From Rhodospirillales bacterium (GTDB lineage Bacteria; Pseudomonadota; Alphaproteobacteria; Rhodospirillales; Magnetospirillaceae), in contig JASHSH010000309.1 in NCBI GenBank assembly GCA_030040955.1, positions 1 through 9,919 of the forward strand: DNA of 9,919 nucleotides, given 5' to 3'. The notes below the pieces were generated by a model that had not been told where the DNA came from, ran no database searches, and worked only from the letters and a program-made list of their open reading frames with translations. Both the position numbers and the translations under genes were made by a program. Positions within the stretch are counted from its first letter, which is position 1; each line of letters starts with the position of its first letter. Positions 7,808 through 9,919 of this stretch are shown here, one piece after another.

Positions 7808-8752
7808 TCACGCAACCGGCGTGAGCAGCGGCCGGCCGGCGAAATGAGCAAGCAGGTTGTCGACCACCAGCATCCCCATCGCGGTCCGGGTCTCGACGGT
7901 GGCGCTGCCGACATGCGGCTGGAGCACGACATTGTCGAGGCCGAGCAGACGCGCGGGCACCTGCGGTTCGGCGACGAACACGTCGATTCCCGCCCCGCCG
8001 ATGCGGCCCGCGGCGAGGCCGGCCACCAGCGCGTCCTCGTCGATCACGCTGCCGCGCGAGATGTTCACCACGATGCCGGCGGGTCCCACCGCCTCCAGCA
8101 CGCGCGCGCTCACCAGTCCGCGGGTCGCCTGGCCGCCGGGGCAGGTGACCATCAGGCAGTGGCAGGCGGCGGCCATCGCGGCGAGGTCGGCGTGATACTC
8201 GTAAGGGACACCGGACTTGGCGCGCGGTCCGTGATAGGCGATGCGCATGCCCAGCGCCTCGGCGCGACGCGCCACGGCGAGGCCGATCCGGCCCAGCCCC
8301 ACGATCCCCATCGTCGCGCCCCGCACGCGCGCCGGCGGCAGCGCGGGCTCCGCGTCGGTTTGGCCCGCGGCCAGCGCGCGGTGACGCCGCACCAGGCTGT
8401 GGACGACGGCGAGGTAGAGCGCGATGCCGAGATCGGCCACGTCCTCGGTGAGCACGTCGGGCGTGTTGGTCACGGCCACGCCGCGTGCCTTGGCCGCGGC
8501 CAGGTCGATGCGGTCCAGCCCCACGCTGCCGGTGGCGATGATCTCGAGCTTCGGCAGCGCCGCCATTACCGTGTCGGAGGCGCGGAACCGGCTGCCGCTG
8601 GCGATGGCAATGGCGCGCGCCCGGTCGCGGTTGGCGCGCAGGAACGCGGCTTCGTCCTCGCCCTCGACCAGCAGCCGTAGGTCGAACTCGGCGGCCAGCC
8701 GCTCCATCACGGGAGCGAGAAACCGGTCGGCGACGACGATCTCGGGCTTCAT
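7808..8752 (-). CDS. D-2-hydroxyacid dehydrogenase, glyoxylate/hydroxypyruvate reductase-like
   Basis: Cytoplasmic oxidoreductase that interconverts a 2-keto acid and its D-2-hydroxy acid. The product is 314 aa, the usual length for the family. The nucleotide-binding motif is GLGRIG (152-157). The catalytic triad is complete: R233 in NISRGSVIDE, E262 in VFVAEP and H280 in QPHVGSA. The segment TPDVLTEDVADLGI (98-110) and the SVGLD loop (76-80) are typical of the glyoxylate/hydroxypyruvate/2-ketogluconate reductase branch. The second strand of the Rossmann fold ends in YHGPRAK, with no acidic residue but nearby basic ones, which usually indicates NADP(H) preference. Start ATG 8752 has GAGGG (revcomp of 8762-8766) 9 nt upstream. 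The gap to the preceding dehydrogenase gene is 16 nt, so they are co-transcribed. The true substrate is unknown; the location suggests a role in making a sugar precursor or acidic substituent rather than central metabolism. Confidence 0.88.
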   Translation of the reverse strand: MKPEIVVADRFLAPVMERLAAEFDLRLLVEGEDEAAFLRANRDRARAIAIASGSRFRASDTVMAALPKLEIIATGSVGLDRIDLAAAKARGVAVTNTPDVLTEDVADLGIALYLAVVHSLVRRHRALAAGQTDAEPALPPARVRGATMGIVGLGRIGLAVARRAEALGMRIAYHGPRAKSGVPYEYHADLAAMAAACHCLMVTCPGGQATRGLVSARVLEAVGPAGIVVNISRGSVIDEDALVAGLAAGRIGGAGIDVFVAEPQVPARLLGLDNVVLQPHVGSATVETRTAMGMLVVDNLLAHFAGRPLLTPVA

Positions 8753-8768
8753 GGCGCTGCGCCCTCGG

Positions 8769-9719
8769 TCACGCCGGCCAATGGTCGTCGATGGCGCGAG
8801 CCGTGGTCAAACCGGCGATCGCCGCCCGGCCCATGGCGAGAACCGCTTCCTCCGAGCTTCCGCCCATATGCGGTGTGGCGATCAGGTTGGGCAGGCCCAG
8901 CAGCTCGCGGTCTTCGGGAGGTTCCTCGGCGAATACGTCGAGCGCCGCGCCGGCGAGCCGTCCGTCCTTGAGCATTTCCTTGAGCGCCCGTTCGTCCACC
9001 AGCCCGCCGCGCGCCAAGTTGAGCAGGATCGCCTCGGGCCGCAGCAGGGCGAGGCGTTCACGCGAGAGAATCCCCCGCGTCGAGCCGTCGAGCGGCAGAT
9101 GCAGCGTCACGATCTCGGAACGGCGCAGCAACTCCTCCAGCCCAACCGGCGCGATGCCCAGGCGCGCATAGAAATCGGGGAAATGGAGGATGTCGTGCGC
9201 CAGGATTCGGCAATCGAAGCCGCGCAGCAGCTCCGCCAGCTCCTTGCCGACATGGCCGCAGCCGACGATGCCAACGGTCCGTCCGCGCAGCTCGCGCCCT
9301 TGCCGCTGCCGCCACTGGCCGGCAAGAAGCTCGGCGCGCGATTGGGGCACGTGCCGCAACAGCGCGATCATGAAGGCGACCGCGAGTTCCGCGACCGCAT
9401 GGCGGTTGACCCCGCCGGTCCAGCCCAGCCGGATCCCGCGGCTGCGCAACGCGGCCAGATCGAGCCCGTCGAGGCCGACTCCGTATTTCGACAGAATGCG
9501 GAGTTCGGGGACCGCGTCGAGCAGCTCCGCGGTCACCCTCTCCAGCGCGACGATGGCGGCATCGTGCCCGCGCAGGAAATCGGCCAGCCGCGCCCCGCTC
9601 AGGGCCTCGCCGGCCGTGTTGAGCTTGACGTGTCGGTATTGAGCGGCGATTTCCCGACACAAAGCCGGGTGGCGGCAGAACGAGCGCGAGGTAACCGCGA
9701 CCCGCAGCGTCTCGTTCAC
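8769..9719 (-). CDS. D-2-hydroxyacid dehydrogenase, phosphoglycerate dehydrogenase-like
   Basis: Second cytoplasmic D-isomer-specific 2-hydroxyacid dehydrogenase, 316 aa, related to the catalytic part of 3-phosphoglycerate dehydrogenase (SerA). It is too short to carry the C-terminal ACT regulatory domain. The nucleotide-binding motif is GCGHVG (153-158), and D176 at the end of the following strand (RILAHD) indicates NAD(H) preference. The active-site residues are R237 (NLARGG), E266 (VFAEEPP) and H284 (TPHMGG). The SKYGVGLDGLD loop (77-87) is typical of the SerA-like branch. It is clearly diverged from the neighbouring dehydrogenase, so this is not a recent duplication. Start GTG 9719 is the first possible start: the only in-frame upstream region runs 21 nt back to the stop of the preceding gene. 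Its only Shine-Dalgarno-like bases, GGGG, lie inside a predicted hairpin. Biosynthetic serine formation is one option, but placement behind a cytidylyltransferase argues for a dedicated sugar-acid role (inference). Confidence 0.87.
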   Translation of the reverse strand: MNETLRVAVTSRSFCRHPALCREIAAQYRHVKLNTAGEALSGARLADFLRGHDAAIVALERVTAELLDAVPELRILSKYGVGLDGLDLAALRSRGIRLGWTGGVNRHAVAELAVAFMIALLRHVPQSRAELLAGQWRQRQGRELRGRTVGIVGCGHVGKELAELLRGFDCRILAHDILHFPDFYARLGIAPVGLEELLRRSEIVTLHLPLDGSTRGILSRERLALLRPEAILLNLARGGLVDERALKEMLKDGRLAGAALDVFAEEPPEDRELLGLPNLIATPHMGGSSEEAVLAMGRAAIAGLTTARAIDDHWPA

Positions 9720-9734
9720 GGGGACAACCCCACG
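9717..9734 (-). promoter_or_regulatory. Hairpin covering the GTG start of the SerA-like dehydrogenase
   Basis: On the minus strand CGTGGGG, a TTGT loop, then CCCCGTG can pair as RNA: four G-C pairs next to the loop, two G-U wobbles and a closing C-G. The stem includes the GTG start codon and the only Shine-Dalgarno-like GGGG. Ribosomes ending on the upstream gene 21 nt away could open it, giving translational coupling. Function is inferred only. Confidence 0.3.
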
Positions 9735-9740
9735 CGCATG

Positions 9741-9919
9741 TCAGTATTTGCCCCACAGCGGATCGTCGAACATCGCGCGCTCGACAAGGCCGATATCGGC
9801 CGGGCTGTCGACCGAGAAGGATGGAACATAGGGGTAAGGGGCGACGCGCTGCCTGCGCCCGCTGCCGCACAGCCGGTTGCTGTCGCAGGCCTCCTGGATC
9901 TCCAGCGGCGTCTGCGGCA
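9741..9919 (-). CDS. C-terminal end of a probable CMP-ulosonic acid cytidylyltransferase (5' partial)
   Basis: The last 58 codons of a gene that enters from the right edge, ending with TGA at 9743-9741. The visible tail reads PLEIQEACDSNRLCGSG, then APYPYVPSFSVDSPADIGLV, and finishes DDPLWGKY. The VDSPADI motif followed by a helix matches the C-terminal VDTPEDL-type motif of nucleotide-sugar cytidylyltransferases such as KdsB, KpsU and NeuA, which activate Kdo or sialic-acid-like sugars with CTP. The catalytic N-terminal half is outside the window, so both family and sugar are tentative. The stop is 21 nt before the SerA-like dehydrogenase and in the same frame, so they are almost certainly in one operon. 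The alternative is another nucleotidyltransferase-fold protein. Confidence 0.6.
   Translation of the reverse strand, partial: PQTPLEIQEACDSNRLCGSGRRQRVAPYPYVPSFSVDSPADIGLVERAMFDDPLWGKY

Noticed and set aside
7574..8680. A plus-strand open frame of 368 codons crossing the wbaP promoter and the first dehydrogenase
   Set aside because: The sequence is low-quality, it overlaps a gene with a complete catalytic triad, and it crosses the intergenic gap that holds a minus-strand promoter.

Overview
The window is about 67% GC (estimated by eye). It looks like part of an exopolysaccharide or capsule locus from a Gram-negative proteobacterium. The family set (SLBB export protein, YjbH, MipA/OmpV, a WbaP-type initiating transferase) and the codon use suit Alphaproteobacteria best, but a high-GC beta- or gammaproteobacterium cannot be excluded from sequence alone. 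No rRNA, tRNA, CRISPR array, insertion sequence or integrase was seen.

Plus-strand block (1-6153): four tightly spaced genes, probably one operon whose promoter lies upstream of the window. They are the C-terminal part of a multi-SLBB polysaccharide export protein (5' end cut by the window edge), a YjbH-family exopolysaccharide outer-membrane protein, a MipA/OmpV-family outer-membrane barrel, and a secreted protein of unknown function. Each complete product has a Sec signal peptide, so the whole block acts in the periplasm and outer membrane.

Minus-strand block (6184-9919, reading right to left): the C-terminal tail of a probable CMP-ulosonic-acid (Kdo/sialic-acid-type) cytidylyltransferase, two adjacent and divergent D-2-hydroxyacid dehydrogenases, then a WbaP-like polyprenyl-phosphate sugar-1-phosphate transferase. 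The first three are close enough to form an operon. The transferase has its own strong sigma70-like promoter with a perfect TATAAT in the 103-bp gap before it. The two blocks converge with only 30 bp between stop codons and no visible terminator.

Inferred joint role: the minus-strand genes supply an activated acidic sugar, do unknown 2-keto/2-hydroxy acid chemistry, and start the lipid-linked repeat unit at the inner membrane. The plus-strand genes carry the polymer through the periplasm and outer membrane. The least explained parts are the unknown secreted protein paired with MipA behind YjbH, and the pair of dehydrogenases with apparently different cofactor preference.
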